Of a DNA stretch of 64,000 nt, positions 1 to 11,128 are shown piece after piece. Made by a program: the position numbers and the translations under genes. Within the stretch, counting starts at the first letter, position 1, and every line of letters begins with the position of its first letter. This DNA is from Ipomoea triloba (taxonomy: Eukaryota > Streptophyta > Magnoliopsida > Solanales > Convolvulaceae). The notes beneath the pieces were generated by a model. It saw only the letters and a program-made list of their open reading frames with translations, had not been told where the DNA came from and did no database searches. Where the stretch lies: NCBI RefSeq assembly GCF_003576645.1, contig NC_044916.1, forward strand, positions 6,268,083 to 6,332,082. The letters are read 5' to 3'.

Positions 1-480
1 AAAAAAAAAAAAAAAAAAAAAAAAAGAATTCTCTCTTCTTTTTTTTTTTCTTTAGGAGAAGAAAAAAATAAAAAAGAAAGAGAATTCTCTTTTTTAGAGA
101 CATTTGTCGAAGTAATACTCACTTTATCTTATTTTGTTTGTTTAGTTCATTTAATGCGCCTTGACTCTACGTTATTTACCATTCATTTTTATGTAATATT
201 TAATAAAGTATTAATATATAAAATTTATATATTTAAAAATTACATTAAAAATATTATTAAACACAAAGAATTAAATTTAAAAATGATTAAAAAAATTAAA
301 GTAAATAAGCAAAAAAAAGAATATTTGGCTAATAAATACTCCGTAGTAAATAAGACAAATGAAGTATTATATTTACTATTACTTTTTATTCTTTTGTTGA
401 TCTAGGGAAAAAACAAATGAACCATGATTTTTATTGTTTTTTTTTCTTCATTAATAAAATTATGAGAGTGTAAGCATAAA
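1..480. other. AT-rich spacer, no gene seen
   Basis: The window opens with a 25-base A homopolymer followed by purine/pyrimidine-rich, very AT-rich sequence. The only open frame (154-405) is low in complexity, rich in K, N and I, and resembles nothing. No splice-linked coding segment is visible. Confidence 0.6.
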
Positions 481-489
481 TATAATATG

Positions 490-640
490 TGTAGTCCAAC
501 TATCATCAGTTTAGACTTTTAGTTGGATGGAGCACATAATTCAATTTGGTATCAGAGTCATGCAAAAGATATGTGCCATTCAACTATCAGCTTAGGTAGG
601 TAGTTGAATGGAGCACATGACACATGATTCAATTGAGAGC
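490..640 (+). mobile_element. LTR/TRIM remnant with tRNA-Met-type primer binding site
   Basis: A short LTR-like tail ending in TTCA is followed by TTTGGTATCAGAGTC (545-559). This resembles the initiator-tRNA-Met primer binding site (TGGTATCAGAGC) of plant LTR retrotransposons. A diverged second copy of the tail (motifs CAACTATCA and GGAGCACAT) follows at about 570-625. No internal coding region is present. I read it as a decayed non-autonomous LTR element or a solo remnant; its boundaries are uncertain. Confidence 0.4.
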
Positions 641-679
641 AGGTGTAGATTTTTTTGAGTTTTTTGCAGGTATGTAAAA

Positions 680-975
680 GGGAAACAATAAATTTTGACC
701 AAAAAAAAAATAAAAATTAAAGGCATTACGCGGGCAAAGGCACATGCATTGCATGCAACAATCTGCGCAAATTTTCTTCTTTCCCTCCAAAAGTGAACCC
801 CACTCGAAAACTATATTTGCAAGAAAAAAGGGAAACAATAAATTCTGGAAAAAAAAAAAAATTAAAGGCATTACGCGCGCAAAGGCACATGCATTGCATG
901 CAACAATCTGCGCAAGTTTTCTCCTTTCCCTCCAAAAGTGAACCCCACTCAAAAACTATATTTACAAGAGAAAAA
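680..975. repeat. Tandem duplication, two copies of about 150 bp
   Basis: The unit starting GGGAAACAATAAATT at 680 recurs at 830. Both copies share GGCATTACGCG, the palindromic GCACATGCATTGCATGC stretch, AATCTGCGCAA and CCAAAAGTGAACCCCACTC. Divergence is a few per cent plus differences in A-run length. The overlapping open frames on both strands here are by-products of the duplication. Confidence 0.85.
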
Positions 976-1229
976 TCTAGCGAAAAATGTCTTCCTTTCC
1001 CATCAGATAAAAACCAATTCCTAGTTTTTTCTTTACCAAAAACTAGGCAAAAACCACTATTGTGGTTGTTCTGACATATAGTGAGAATATATTTTACAAG
1101 TATTAATTTTTTTTGATGAATAGAGAAACTTACAGACACTATCTGAAGGTGTACATTGATGATGTAAACTAGCTTAGATTGTCCATATTTAAATCAAGAA
1201 GACCGATAGACAAACTGACCAATAGACCA

Positions 1230-1640
1230 CTCCCATTGATAATCAAAATTAAAAGTCAAAACTTAGTGTTTATCAAGTCAACAGTCTGACCAACTTAGTT
1301 GGTTGACTCGATATTATTTTCTTTTAGTTAATGTGGCAATTTGCGCTCCCATTGATAATCAAAATTAAAAGTTAAAATTTAGTGTTTATCAAGTCAACAG
1401 TCTGACCAACCTAATTGGTTGCCTCAATATTATTTTCTTTTAGTTAATGTGGCAATTTGCACTCCCATTGATAATCAAAATTAAAAGTTAAAACTTAGTA
1501 TTTATCAAGTCTAACAATCTGACCAACTTAGTTGATTGCCTGGATATTACGGAGTATTTTCTTTTAGGTTTTTTTTTTTTTTTTTTTTTTGAGAATAGTA
1601 TTTTCTTTTAGTTAATGTGGCAATTTGCATATATAGGTAT
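1230..1640. repeat. 116-bp tandem repeat, three copies plus a partial fourth
   Basis: CTCCCATTGATAATC starts at 1230, 1346 and 1462, an exact 116-base period. Each unit ends with TTTTAGTTAATGTGGCAATT. The third unit is interrupted by a T homopolymer near 1569-1590, after which the unit tail (TTAGTTAATGTGGCAATTTG) reappears at about 1608. Confidence 0.85.
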
Positions 1641-1977
1641 AGAATCTAGAGCTTGGGGAAACGTCATGATTTGTGCTAAACAGATCCATTAAGCAAGTAC
1701 TAAAGTAGTGGCCTGGAATCTGGATTGTCATTAATTCCTTGCAAATCTCAAGGAAAAATACTTTTTTTTTGCTAAATCTTCCATTCCCTACCTTAATTAA
1801 ACTCTGGAATTCTTTATGAAAAAGAATTTATCATTTCTTTTCAAAAAAAAAAAAAAAAGAATTTATCATTTCTTTATTTGTAACTGCCAAAATCTGTGAC
1901 TTAATAAATTGGCCTACGTAACCCCTCCCTTGCCCATCACTCTCGTGAACAAAAATCTCAAACTTGTTCAACACAGA

Positions 1978-2445
1978 ATGGCCGCCTTACTCAATCTCCT
2001 CCCCATTCTCTCCCTCACTCTCTCCTTTCTCCTCTTCTCCACTCATTCCGCCGCCGCCGCTGCCGCCTCTTTTCTCGACGCCGATGACGACGAAGCGGAA
2101 GAGTACATCCTGGACGCGCCGTTCTCCGGGGCGCCGAGGCTGAGGAGCAGGTTTTTAGCGAGCATTAGGAAGGGGAAGAGGTGTGACGCCGTGAGCAACA
2201 ATGTGTGCAACGGCGTGTCGGCGAACAACGGCACCAGCCTTCTCTACTGCTGCAAGAAGCACTGCCGGAACGTGCTGGGCGATATGAACAATTGCGGCGG
2301 CTGCGGCCGGAAATGCGGCTTCGGACAGCGCTGCTGCGGCGGCGTTTGCACCGACGTCGTTTATAACGCTTTGCATTGCGGGAAATGCACCACGGCCTGC
2401 TTGCCTGGGGTTAAATGCAACTATGGATCTTGTGGCTATGCATAA
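1978..2445 (+). CDS. STIG1-family cysteine-rich secreted protein (GRI-like)
   Basis: Single-exon gene of 155 residues. I start at the ATG at 1978; the longer open frame from 1909 lacks an ATG. Residues 1 to about 25 form a hydrophobic, Leu/Ser/Ala-rich signal peptide, so the product should be secreted. A short acidic stretch (DADDDEAEE) and a basic linker (RSRFLASIRKGKRCD) follow. The C-terminal 90 residues hold 16 cysteines, with CC pairs and CGGCGRKCGFGQRCC, the arrangement typical of STIG1 proteins. Family members act in the apoplast: tobacco and tomato STIG1 in stigma exudate and pollen-tube growth, Arabidopsis GRIM REAPER in ROS-induced cell death. The sequence does not show which role this member has. 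The coding region is GC-rich compared with its flanks. The family call is firm; orthology to GRI is a guess. Confidence 0.9.
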   Translation: MAALLNLLPILSLTLSFLLFSTHSAAAAAASFLDADDDEAEEYILDAPFSGAPRLRSRFLASIRKGKRCDAVSNNVCNGVSANNGTSLLYCCKKHCRNVLGDMNNCGGCGRKCGFGQRCCGGVCTDVVYNALHCGKCTTACLPGVKCNYGSCGYA

Positions 2446-3222
2446 ATTAAATGAATAAATACATTATTTGTATTATATTCTCTTTTGCACTCACACTTCT
2501 GTTTAAACATGGTATTTGAAATTTTGACGGTGGTAAAAGATACTATCCTTTGCGAAAAGGTATAGTGATACGTGACATCGTAAACTATTTCTGAAATACT
2601 ATTCCTTTAAGAGAATATCGATTTTTATATATTTTCATATATGAATATCTAAAAATAAATAAATAAATAAATAAATGTAGTGCATGAATGACTTATTCAT
2701 TGTGCTTAGGAAGAGATGTTCTGTACTTAGCTAGGGTTCAAGAGTGTTAAGTTTGAAGTTTTCAATCTGCATGGGCAGCTCAGTTGATCACAGGTTAAAG
2801 TTTAAAAATAAAGTTTGAAGTTTCCAGTATGTAATGCACAGATATGTAGTAGGAATAAGTACAGTTCAAGTATTAATAAATTACACTTTTGCCTGTAATT
2901 CTTTCTCTTCGTTTTTTTTTTCCTTGTTTCTACTCGAAAATGTTTTTTTTTTTCCATATTTAATGGGCAAAAGTAAGTTATTATTGTGTACAATAAAGTG
3001 TTTTGTATTATTGTATTCTTTTTTCAATTTGTTTAATAAAGTGAGTGGTACATACAACTATATTTAAACACTAGCGTATTCTTTTTGAACTTTTGAAGAA
3101 TTCAGTGTGATACTATGAACATACAAATACATTTGTTCTGAAACAACTAAACCGCTACAAAGGACATCAAGTATGTAAACATTAGGCAAAAGCTAGTGCA
3201 AATGTTACTTTCTTCAAAATAT
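2446..3222. other. 3' flank of the STIG1-like gene; AAAT microsatellite
   Basis: AT-rich sequence with an (AAAT)n run at about 2650-2676 and short poly-T tracts. No coding segment or convincing structured element is visible. Confidence 0.5.
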
Positions 3223-3925
3223 AGGGATAATGGTCAAATAAATCATTAAACTATTTAGAAAAATATAATTAGATGATCAAACTACAAAAAATTACAAATG
3301 CACTCCTAAACTTGGAAAAAGAATGCAATCAAATTATTTTGACTTGCTATTACACTCAAGGTATGTAAATGTTTTATCGATGATTTGGATGGTCACCTCA
3401 TAATATTTTGTTAATTTAGATCATACTTAATTGGCATAACAACAACAATAATAATATTAATATTAGTTATTATTATTATTAAAATAAAAAATAAAAAAAT
3501 TATTTTTTTAAAGGAAAAACTTGGTCGCCATGGTAGCCTCTATTTTTGTCCGGGGGCAAGGACCAAGATGAATATCCTCGTCCAGTCGTCCCTACTCAAA
3601 TCCATATAAATATGTAATTGGGGAGGGCTAAATATGTAATTGGGGAGGGCTTACTTGGGATGAAGGCAATCATAGGCAATTCTTTCTCTCTCTCTCTCTC
3701 ATTTGTAATAATAATAGTGATAATATGTAAGTAAGATCCAAATCAACAAAATATTATGAGATGTTATCTAAATCATTGGTAACCTGATGTTAACTTATAA
3801 TAACAAATCAAAATGACTCAATTGCTTGTTTTTTCTAAGGTCAAGGGTGTATTTAGAGTTTTTTGTAGTTCGATAGCCTAATTGCATTTTTTGAATAGTT
3901 CAAAAGCTTATTTGACCCTTGTTAC
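3223..3925. mobile_element. Foldback / Mutator-like MITE with arms of about 200 bp
   Basis: The left arm (about 3223-3425, containing TGGTCAAATAAATC and AAACTACAAAAAATTAC) is an imperfect inverted copy of the right arm (about 3731-3925, containing GTAGTTCGATAGCC and TTATTTGACCCTTG). The shared core TCATAATATTTTGTTGATTT occurs in both in opposite orientation. Long arms around a short non-coding core are typical of Mutator-like foldback elements. I could not identify a clear target-site duplication. A (TC)n run lies in the core at about 3683-3700. Confidence 0.7.
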
Positions 3926-3969
3926 AATTATTTATGATAAGTGTCACAACTTAACCTCATTAGCACGCG

Positions 3970-4340
3970 ATATGAGCATCCCCAATTATTTGAATATTTT
4001 GCTAGATTTCTTTAGTCCAATAAGAGAGTAAGGAGAGAGTGTGAAAAAAGAAAAGAAAGAAAAAGACAATTAAAAAAATAGTCATTAGCGACCACCCTGA
4101 CGGCTGACGCATCCATTGAACATGTGTACAAGACGCTCACCAACTAGCTGCGATTATTTTTCCAATAAAGTTCATCTTTTCTGACGCGTATTGCCCACGC
4201 GCCACGTGCCCCTAGAGACAACCTCCGGAGATGACAGCCTCTCCGAAGGTTGTCTCTCCCTCCCTCTTTCTTTCCTTTAACCCTTATCCCCTTCTTTCTC
4301 CCCTCATTTTAACCCAGGCCATTAGAAATACCCTTAGAAC
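3970..4340. mobile_element. Possible Tourist-like element, decayed
   Basis: GAGCATCCCCAATTA (about 3974) resembles the GAGCATCC-type ends of the Tourist-like elements at 47.8, 51.3 and 55.8 kb. A roughly inverted CCATTAGAAATACCC lies at about 4320. The interior has the same layout, with CT-rich and GC-richer patches. Termini are degenerate, so this is only a suggestion. Confidence 0.3.
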
Positions 4341-4970
4341 CTCTCAAAAATTTTCTACAATATCCATCTTCTGTATTCAACTACCAGTTCAGAAATCATA
4401 TTTATGGTCAAGCCACCCACTGGCTTCCACCACATATAGGGTGGCATTCACATATTACACAGTTTCCCATTTCTTGTATCTTGGATCACTCTTTTTCTTG
4501 GGGCAATGCCTCTAGAAGGGTGACCAAGTCAAGATTGCTATACATTGCACATTTATTGCACTTATTGATTCACTAATGGATTTCCATAAAATTTTTCTGT
4601 TGGTAAATTTAATTTTTTATTTTATTTTTCTGCATCAGCATAATCACAAGTTAACAAGTATTCTTAAATATAAATTTGTGTACCATAAGCTGGAAACAGA
4701 AAGCAGGCAGTGACTGTTTGCATTTCAGGAAAAGTACAAATTGAAATTGGAAAAATAACAGAATGTTTCTTTTATTAATGTATCATTGATCACAGTCACA
4801 GAGGAGGGTAACAAAGAGTCAAAGAGGGTAACAAGTATATATAAAATCAAATTGATCATCTTCAAAATCTGTTCATCCCATTGATTCAAATAAACCAATG
4901 TATTCAGTACCTGTGCAACTTTTCAGGTGTAAAAAACTATTAATGTCACACGGTGCTATAACTTCACGAG

Positions 4971-7900
4971 TCATATGTATCGGATCAGCTCAACTGCGAA
5001 CTTCCCCTTCCTAGTTGAATTTATTTCCCCTATCTGAACAAAAGACAAATTATTAGATTTAATTGCTCATGAGAAGCTGGTAACTTGTTAACTTGTAGCT
5101 CTGGTTTAATGATTCAGAGAAGATGCTCTATCTTAATTTTATTTCCCTCTCTCTCTGTTTTTTCCTCCTTAATGAGTCACCAAAAGCATGAATTAATAGC
5201 TAGCAGAGATATGTACGACTACAGAACTTACCTTTAGCCTTCCTTTTCCGCTAACAGATATCAAGTCTCCAGTCTTGACGGTAGTATTGCTTTTTGTGAC
5301 AGTAGTCCAATTGATGCGCACATCTCCATTACTAAAACAAAATGTGAAGAAGCTTCATTGAAATAATGCGTTGAAATTTGGAACAAAATAATGTTTGTGT
5401 TATGGCCAGTGTACAAAGGTAAGAATCTAAGCCACCTAGATTGCTTTTCACACAAACAAAAGGCCACTAGAACTCCATCTTTTGATCCTCTCAATAGTCA
5501 ATCCTGACACTCACAATTCCCCCAACTATATATAAATGCCATAATCTTCATAGAATTTTGACATCGATGCCCTCCTTGCCTCCCTGGTATTCCCCTCCCC
5601 CAGTGACACTTCCTCGCAATTCTTCTCTTTTCTTATCCTTTGTTTTGTTGTCTCGTATCCCACCATTTGCTACACCCTCTCATATTTGTTTGCTTCTCCC
5701 GAAATTATTTGAAGTGTTTGACAATTGGCTTAGGGAAATTAAAATGGAAGTAAATATACCTAATGAGCCCTGCCATCTTGGTTCGTGAAAGTTTGAACCC
5801 TGCACTTGCTATTGCATCAAGTCTCAATGATGCTTCTACTGTCTTTAGCAACTTGGTCCTGAGAAGAGTAAAGATCTGTTACAATTCTACCAATTGCTCC
5901 ACCTCCACAAAAAATGACCAAGCAATGTTTGAACATCAAGAGCACAAAATCAAAGAAACTAATGGTAATACAAAAGGCACGATAGTCCAATGATATTCAC
6001 TTGAGACTCTATACAAGACAGCAAGAGATCTCAAGATCAATCACCCTCCGCCTCATATATACCAAAATAATAACAATTGGACAGGATATATATAGCAACC
6101 TTGGCGGTTCATATTCAAGCGCGAGCAATGGAATCTTTTTACATGAAACAGTAACATTTCCAACCTGTAAAGCAGGAAAAAACAGCTTACAAATGGAACT
6201 GAATTGTTGGATTTGAATTGCAAAAAGATAACATTTCAGAGAATTCCTACTCTTGAATTACATACTAAAAGCAAAAAGTTAGATGACTACAGTCTATAGC
6301 ACTTCTGGTAAGTTGTAATACACAGATATAAAATTTCAAGCAATAAAGTCAAAACATATATCAGGATTTTAATCTTCTCATTCTATTTTTCTCTTTCCAC
6401 CAGAGATCAAAGGAGCTAAACAATATATAAAAATAAAAGATACTGCAACAACTTCAGGTGCATGCAATCCACAAGAAAGCGTGAAATCCCTATGAGAATA
6501 ATTTAAAATGCTAGTACTTATTGCCTCTAAATGTAATATAAATAAGTAGACAAGATGATAGTGTGGATGATCTATCTGGACATACTACCTTGTCCAATGT
6601 CGATGTGAGGAAGTCAGCTAGTTCAGGAACAACAAGAACTTGTCCTCCCTTTTCCCCCTAAAATTGCATGTAAATGGTCTGGAAACAATTAGATATCAGA
6701 AGAGTGCAAAGATAACTTCTACTAAATATGCACTGGATACATGAGGGAAACATCACAAACACACAAATGCTTAAATTTGCTAAGTTGGCAAAATGCAAAA
6801 GCAAGTTGTAAATCTTTATGCAGGTTGAGGCACAGGGTCCTTTTTGCACGAAACTAGACAAGTTACTGAATTTATGACTTAAAAGCTTTAAGTAACAGAA
6901 ACCTCATCTGGGAAACTTTTCTTTTCCCTTTTTCTTTCAGTTAAAAAAACCACGTTCAATCGTTCATTAGTCAACAACCAGAGGTTATCAAGGTGCTTTA
7001 CTTAATTACTTTAATCAAACTCCCAAAGTCCTCTGAATATGGTTTTATAATACCTGCAAGATAATATCTCCCAACTTATTTCTGGAAATCCCTGTACCAA
7101 GGATTGCTCCAAGGAAATCACCATGGGAACAGGGCTGAAAGGAGAAGTTCCCCGAAATACTGAAATGCGAGACCATTTCTCAAAAACATGAAAGCACCAA
7201 GTAATTCAATTTGAAATGCAAGTAAATGATGGATTGGTGACTAGAGTCTGATCTACCTTAGGGCAGAAACAATATCTGGATCAGTTGTCAACACCTCTGG
7301 ATGTCCAACTGATAGTCTGCAACGTTCAGCCTAGGATATTAAAGGTTACTAAAAGTTCAGTCCAAAAGCAATTTTTGGCAGGCAAAATAAAATCTAACCT
7401 CTGGGTACCCTCCCTGAGCAACTGTTTTAACATTGGCTAACTTTTCTAATGCTAACATTGACTCCTTTAGTACAAGTGGTGTAAGAAAATCAGTATGCAA
7501 AACTTCTCTCCTTGATGATGCTCGCTCTGCCTGTGATGAATATAAGATATCCCTATTAAGAACGTGTACTGAATAGTAACTACAAGACTCTTCAGCAAAT
7601 TTATTTCATTAAGATTTTGGAAAAGTGTAATTCTTTTTTAGCAGGAAGAAAAGGAAAACTATAAAACTAAAAGACAATTCTACAAATAAATATGCATAAT
7701 TAATATGTGAAACCTGCAATATAACAACATACCATTTCAATGATGCGCTTGACATCTTCAATCGTATCCTTGTCTGATACTGCGTATTCACCCTTTATGT
7801 CCTGTGCTGCACTGCATATTCCAGAAGCTGCTTAAACAACCATGCAGGTAATTAGCTGTCACAGTAATACATTATCACCAAGGATATAATTACTATTTGA

Positions 7901-9366
7901 GAGTATAGATATAGGAACTTTGCAAATGTTAATTATTTGAATCAGGCAAGCCATAACAAAGCTACACAGAAGACAATATGCAGCCTATTATAGTCTCTCT
8001 CTCTCATTATGGATATCATATCTTAATACAAATCCCCACTAGATAATCTTATTTTTTGTTTGAGCACAAGCCTTCAGGGACACACACATTTTTAACCTAT
8101 GGGCCCATTTTCTATCCTTTCTTCCATTGGTTATGCTTAAGATTTTTGTTAGGAATTTAGATCCAATCAGAATAAATAAAGATGAAAGTTTTTCCAAACT
8201 CTCTTTGAACACATGCAAAGAATGCATAATGAGATGGTATAGGGCGCCAGGGTGGCTATATTTCTTGCCTGCCTTCTGGTAAAGGAAAATATTGAAGCAA
8301 CAAGAAGCCACTTTTGTTGCCATTTTGTATAGCAGCGTTAGGTGCTAGAATGGGGTTATAAATATTCCAATAGGAGAAGCAAACTCTGGACAAGAGAGCA
8401 AGAATGAAGTGAAGAAAGAGAGACAGTATAACAGAGGAACTTCTTGGGAAGTCTTTCTACAATAGTTTTCTTCACCACTCACAAAAACATTGTGAGTGGT
8501 AAAATAGAGAGGGGTTAGTGGGAGCCATAAGGTATCACTCTTGTACTCTTAAGCTTGTCATCTTGATGGTTGTCTAAATTTACTTGCCATGTTGCCCAAA
8601 GAGTAAACTAACCCGAACCTAGGTTCCAATACTCTTTTTACCAAATCCATTTCTTGCCTAACTTCTAGGTGCGGGTCAGGTACTGTGACCCAACAGATTT
8701 CTCTCGATCATCTACATACACAATACTTTGATGCAACAAGATTACAATATGTGCTACAATGGGGCCAAATAATGACATCAAACAACTAAAACTTACGAGA
8801 TTGTTCTTGATTTCCTTCCTGAGGAACTGAAGCACATGGAAGTCTTTGAAACTAAAATAAATACTAATCTTGAAACCAAGCAGATACAAAAGGAGATAAT
8901 TAAAACAAACAAACAAAAGAACAAATAGGGCCATAACTACACCACAATTGAATCTTTATTTATCAGCAGTACGTCTAATGGTTATAAAAACCCCAAAGAT
9001 ACAAGCACTGTTGTCACAAAACATTAGAATGTTCAGTAATACAGTTACACAGCTGAATATAACTGCCTCATTGTGCAATTCCATACTGCAGTTATCAAAA
9101 TTCTAACCAAAAGTTTAGTTAAATAGGGCCGTATTTAAAATACCCCCAAAAAAAATAAAAGAGAGAAAACCCAAATAATTCGGGAGAGAAATAGCATACG
9201 ACGAACCTGAAGGACTGAGAGGTGGTCGGAGAAAAAGCTTAGAGTTGTAGGAGAAGGTGTTGGTTATATGAATGGGAATTGAGCGAGGAAGTATAAAGGA
9301 CTTAACGGCTCTGCTCAGAAAAGATTGTGCGGCCAAAGTGGCGGGTGCTATGCGCAGACCGCGCAT
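4971..9366 (-). CDS. Plastid S4-domain RNA-binding protein (PSII S4 / YlmH-like)
   Basis: Ten coding exons, given in transcript order: 9366-9207, 7827-7733, 7530-7399, 7330-7257, 7159-7054, 6657-6589, 6164-6100, 5858-5760, 5331-5232, 5033-4971. All junctions are GT-AG. The exons total 963 nt and join in frame to 320 residues ending in TGA. The N-terminal 50 or so residues are rich in Ser, Arg and Ala, like a plastid transit peptide. The middle carries the YlmH-family signature (VAQGGYPEAERCRLSVGHPE and CSHGDFLGAILGTGISRNKL). Residues of about 235-305 form an S4 RNA-binding domain (LRLDAIASAGFKLSRTKMAG, then NGDVRINW and VKTGDLISVSGKG). The family is known in cyanobacteria and chloroplasts as the 'photosystem II S4 domain protein' and is thought to bind rRNA or RNA. 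The ATG at 9366 is the first in frame; the open frame continues upstream without an ATG. Introns 1 and 6-8 are the longest. Confidence 0.9.
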
Positions 9367-9914
9367 CCCTGCTGCTATGTCTCCTTCAGATAACGCTAAC
9401 CTGCTTCTCCTCTCCTCGCTGTGGAATGCCAACTTGCCTTTACACTTGGCTTAGGTAAAATCACATTTATCTTTCCAAATGCCATTTTTATGTCCTGATA
9501 TGATTAAGTTATTTAATCACTATTAATTGTTTAATTTAATTAAAGTGTTAAACAATATGTTTGATTAATTAATTTTTTATAACAGCTTATTGCTCTAAAA
9601 TGTTAAAATTTAAAATGCTTCTCAAAGTAATTTTTTTGATCAACTTTTTGAGAAAGTTATTTTGCACGTAATCAGCTATTAGCTAACAACTAATTTACGA
9701 AACATTTTTCTATAATCAAATAATGCTATCAACTAGTCAAACTCGCTAACACATATTTACCAAACACTCCCTTAATCTTTTCTTCTTTTTTTTGAAAATA
9801 AGTTAATTCAATTTTAGTCTTAGATTTATAATTGACAATATATATATTTTTTTATTAGAGCATCCATTTTTGGTTCTTTATATATATATAGTTAGGATTA
9901 TATGATATCAGTTG
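9367..9914. promoter_or_regulatory. 5' flank of the S4-domain gene
   Basis: The first 90 or so bases upstream of the ATG are GC-richer and probably 5' UTR. Beyond about 9460 the sequence is AT-rich with no obvious TATA box placed for this gene. No other gene is visible. Confidence 0.35.
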
Positions 9915-10078
9915 CCAAAGACCTTGTGGTCTAGTGGCACCCGGTGTCCCGGTTAACACTCCCACGTGGATGATGGGAGTGAATTCGAGTGAAGTCAATT
10001 GTTAACTCTTTGTGCTTCAGTAGGTTGATTTAAGATTCTAAGTTGATTAAATATGTGCGAACGAAGTAATTTAGGTAA
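9915..10078 (+). mobile_element. tRNA-derived SINE copy
   Basis: It begins CCAAAGACCTTGTGGTC. TGGTCTAGTGGC matches a Pol III box A, and GAATTCGAGTGAAG stands where box B should be (degenerate). The downstream CTCTTTGTGCTTCAGTAGG matches the tail of the SINE copies at 15780 and 16371. The 3' end is rearranged next to the hairpin at 10100. Confidence 0.6.
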
Positions 10079-10099
10079 GATCTTCATTCATGTAATATT

Positions 10100-10142
10100 T
10101 AATGGTCTAAATTGATTTAAGATTAATCAATTTAGACCATTA
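10100..10142. repeat. Perfect 18-bp-arm hairpin
   Basis: TAATGGTCTAAATTGATT (10100-10117) and its exact reverse complement (10125-10142) are separated by 7 bases. Weaker complementarity extends outward: AGATCTTCATTCATG on the left, and its inverted partner ending in AGATCT at about 10170. Confidence 0.85.
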
Positions 10143-10414
10143 AAAATATTTCATGGATAGACAAGATCTGACCTCACGATGTTAACTAAACAAGTAATCC
10201 AATTGCAACCCTATTCTATATATATATGTATTAAAAAAATTCATTTGAAGACCAAAATTAGAGAGTATTGGTACACCATAATTGTAATTCAACAATTCTG
10301 TCGAATTAGAATTCATACCTTTCTATGAATTCCAATTCAACATAGCATAAAGAAAAAAGATAATTTTTTTTTTAAAAAAAAACTTTTTTTGTTCTTAATT
10401 ATTATTATTATTAC

Positions 10415-10625
10415 ACAGAGGCGTTTTAATTTTCTTATCACTTCTTTCCTTATTTCTAATAACTATATTTCTCTTCTTATCACTTCTTTCCTTCTTATTT
10501 TTAATATAACTATATTTCTCTCTACCAAATAATGTGATTTGAATCCATATCTTCTTATCACTTCTTTCCTTCTTATTTCTAATAATAACTATATTTCTTT
10601 CTACTAAATAATATAATTTAAATCT
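10415..10625. repeat. Imperfect tandem repeat around TTCTTATCACTTCTTTCC
   Basis: The motif TTCTTATCACTTCTTTCCTT occurs three times (about 10432, 10475, 10552), each followed by TATTT(C/T)TAATA and ACTATATTTCT. The tract is pyrimidine-rich and non-coding. Confidence 0.75.
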
Positions 10626-10769
10626 CTACTTTATTCTCATAATGAAGACTACTCCGTAATAAAATGTGATCAAGTTATTAATTTAAAAATAAATAAATTT
10701 ATAAATACCATCAAAATCAAAATAGAAGACCAAATCCAAAATTAACACTTTGTATAAAGTCTGGTAAGC

Positions 10770-11128
10770 TCTTAATGATTTATTTCAATTACAATAAGCA
10801 TTACACAGATAAACATAGTAGTAGCTTCTTCTGCTCTGAGTAAAATGTCAAAAACGATAATCCGAAGAACATTAATAAAGGTGTCAAAATTCAAAGCTAA
10901 AACAAGCAAATGAAATGAGTATAGCTCTTGGTCTCTGAGTAAAATGTTCAAACAAACATTAAAGACAGCCTGATCTATGACCAAAATTATGGAGTCTAGC
11001 AACCATCCCTAGCATAGGATGCAAAGAACAAGTAAACTCGCGAGACTACTAAACGCAGAAATCCTGACACCATCTCACCACAAACACAAGTCTTTTCCCT
11101 CTTTCGCGGTGACATTAGAAGAAGACTA
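10770..11128 (-). other. Probable 3' UTR of the PPI1-like gene
   Basis: Sequence following the TAG stop in transcript direction. It is less AT-extreme than the spacer beyond 10760 and has no competing coding signal. The length is inferred from composition only. Confidence 0.4.

Noticed and set aside
629..1139. Overlapping open frames on both strands
   Set aside because: They are created by the 150-bp tandem duplication and share repeated peptide segments. There is no known domain and no support for a start.
1909..1977. N-terminal extension of the STIG1-like protein
   Set aside because: The frame is open but begins at a TTG. The ATG at 1978 gives a standard signal peptide.
9367..9432. N-terminal extension of the S4-domain protein
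   Set aside because: It begins at a TTG with no ATG; the first ATG is at 9366.
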